The notes under the pieces were generated by a model. The model saw nothing but the letters and a program-made list of their open reading frames with translations, searched no databases and was not told the DNA's origin. From Flavobacterium sp. (lineage in GTDB: Bacteria; Bacteroidota; Bacteroidia; Flavobacteriales; Flavobacteriaceae), in contig NZ_JAPZSU010000008.1 of NCBI RefSeq assembly GCF_027531905.1, positions 1 through 64,000 of the forward strand: DNA of 64,000 nt. Reading direction: 5' to 3'. Within the stretch, counting starts at the first letter, position 1, and every line of letters starts with the position of its first letter. Made by a program: the position numbers and the translations under genes. Positions 63,824-64,000 of this stretch are shown here, in pieces.

Positions 63824-64000
63824 ATGCAGAATAAAGGACTTATTAAATTTTTCGCAATTCTATTTGCATTGGTAAGTATTTACCAACTTTCTTTCACATT
63901 TGTATCGGATAAGATTCAAAGTGATGCTAAATCTTTCGCTGGTGGAAACACTGAAAAAGAAGTAAAATATTTAGATTCCATAGGGAAAGAAAAAGTGTTT
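63824..64000 (+). CDS. secDF: Protein translocase SecDF, N-terminal part only
   Basis: 59 codons up to the window edge. They read MQNKGLIKFFAILFALVSIY, QLSFTFVSDKIQSDAKSFAG and on to KEVKYLDSIGKEKVF. The first helix and the following segment match the start of the fused SecDF proteins of flavobacteria, which use the proton gradient to pull secreted proteins through SecYEG. The fusion itself lies outside the window and is assumed from the family. Confidence 0.8.
   Translation, partial: MQNKGLIKFFAILFALVSIYQLSFTFVSDKIQSDAKSFAGGNTEKEVKYLDSIGKEKVF

Overview
This 64 kb window reads as chromosomal DNA of a low-GC Bacteroidota bacterium, most likely Flavobacterium or a close relative. The evidence is the gene families (a half-sized DnaJ zinc finger, a fused SecDF start, a HPPK-deoxynucleoside kinase fusion, proteins with carboxypeptidase-regulatory and TonB-plug modules), the near absence of Shine-Dalgarno sites, and several promoters of the Bacteroidota type TTG-N17-23-TAnnTTTG. 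I saw no rRNA, tRNA, CRISPR array, prophage or complete transposase gene.

Layout. 1-4.4 kb: start of an unknown gene (-), hisS, then grpE-dnaJ followed by two 145-bp repeat units. 4.7-8.4 kb: an operon of an ECF sigma factor, a membrane anti-sigma-like protein and a von Willebrand A lipid/surface-type protein; the last two share a TonB-plug-like motif. 8.8-18.7 kb (-): mtaB, a Cof-type phosphatase, a toxin-antitoxin pair, a DUF2007 protein, a half DEAD-box helicase, a sigma-54 activator without HTH, an ABC exporter and sppA. 18.9-31.6 kb: the folK-kinase fusion, a gene broken by a frameshift and flanked by 39-bp direct repeats, a PhoX-like lipoprotein with a di-haem peroxidase, a MATE pump, an SPFH protein, meaB and an AEC carrier. 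31.9-38.6 kb (-): nudK, a GH5 lipoprotein, purA-fur-rsh and an rRNA/tRNA methyltransferase. 38.8-47.2 kb: a surface-polysaccharide cluster with a flippase, four glycosyltransferases and two enzymes of a dTDP-3-amino-sugar route. 47.2-55.6 kb: ftsE, a 1004-residue TPR protein, PhzF, a plug-less outer-membrane barrel, a regulatory-domain protein and a Gre-like protein. 56-64 kb: an amidohydrolase, asnB, gyrB, mdh and the first codons of secDF.

Most genes are ordinary. The less ordinary part lies between genes. At least six copies of a REP-like palindromic element of about 100 bp are present; their hairpin arms differ in sequence but keep pairing. One copy is split by a 206-bp non-coding insertion with perfect 16-bp terminal inverted repeats and a 9-bp target duplication, which is a MITE by structure. 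Other repeat families (the CCTACAAGG units, CTTATATG units, GGGCTTTAGCCC units and the CGAGCGCAGTCGAG hairpin) fill nearly every intergenic gap above 300 bp. Function for the sigma/anti-sigma/vWA operon and for the TPR-barrel pair is inferred only from domains and context.
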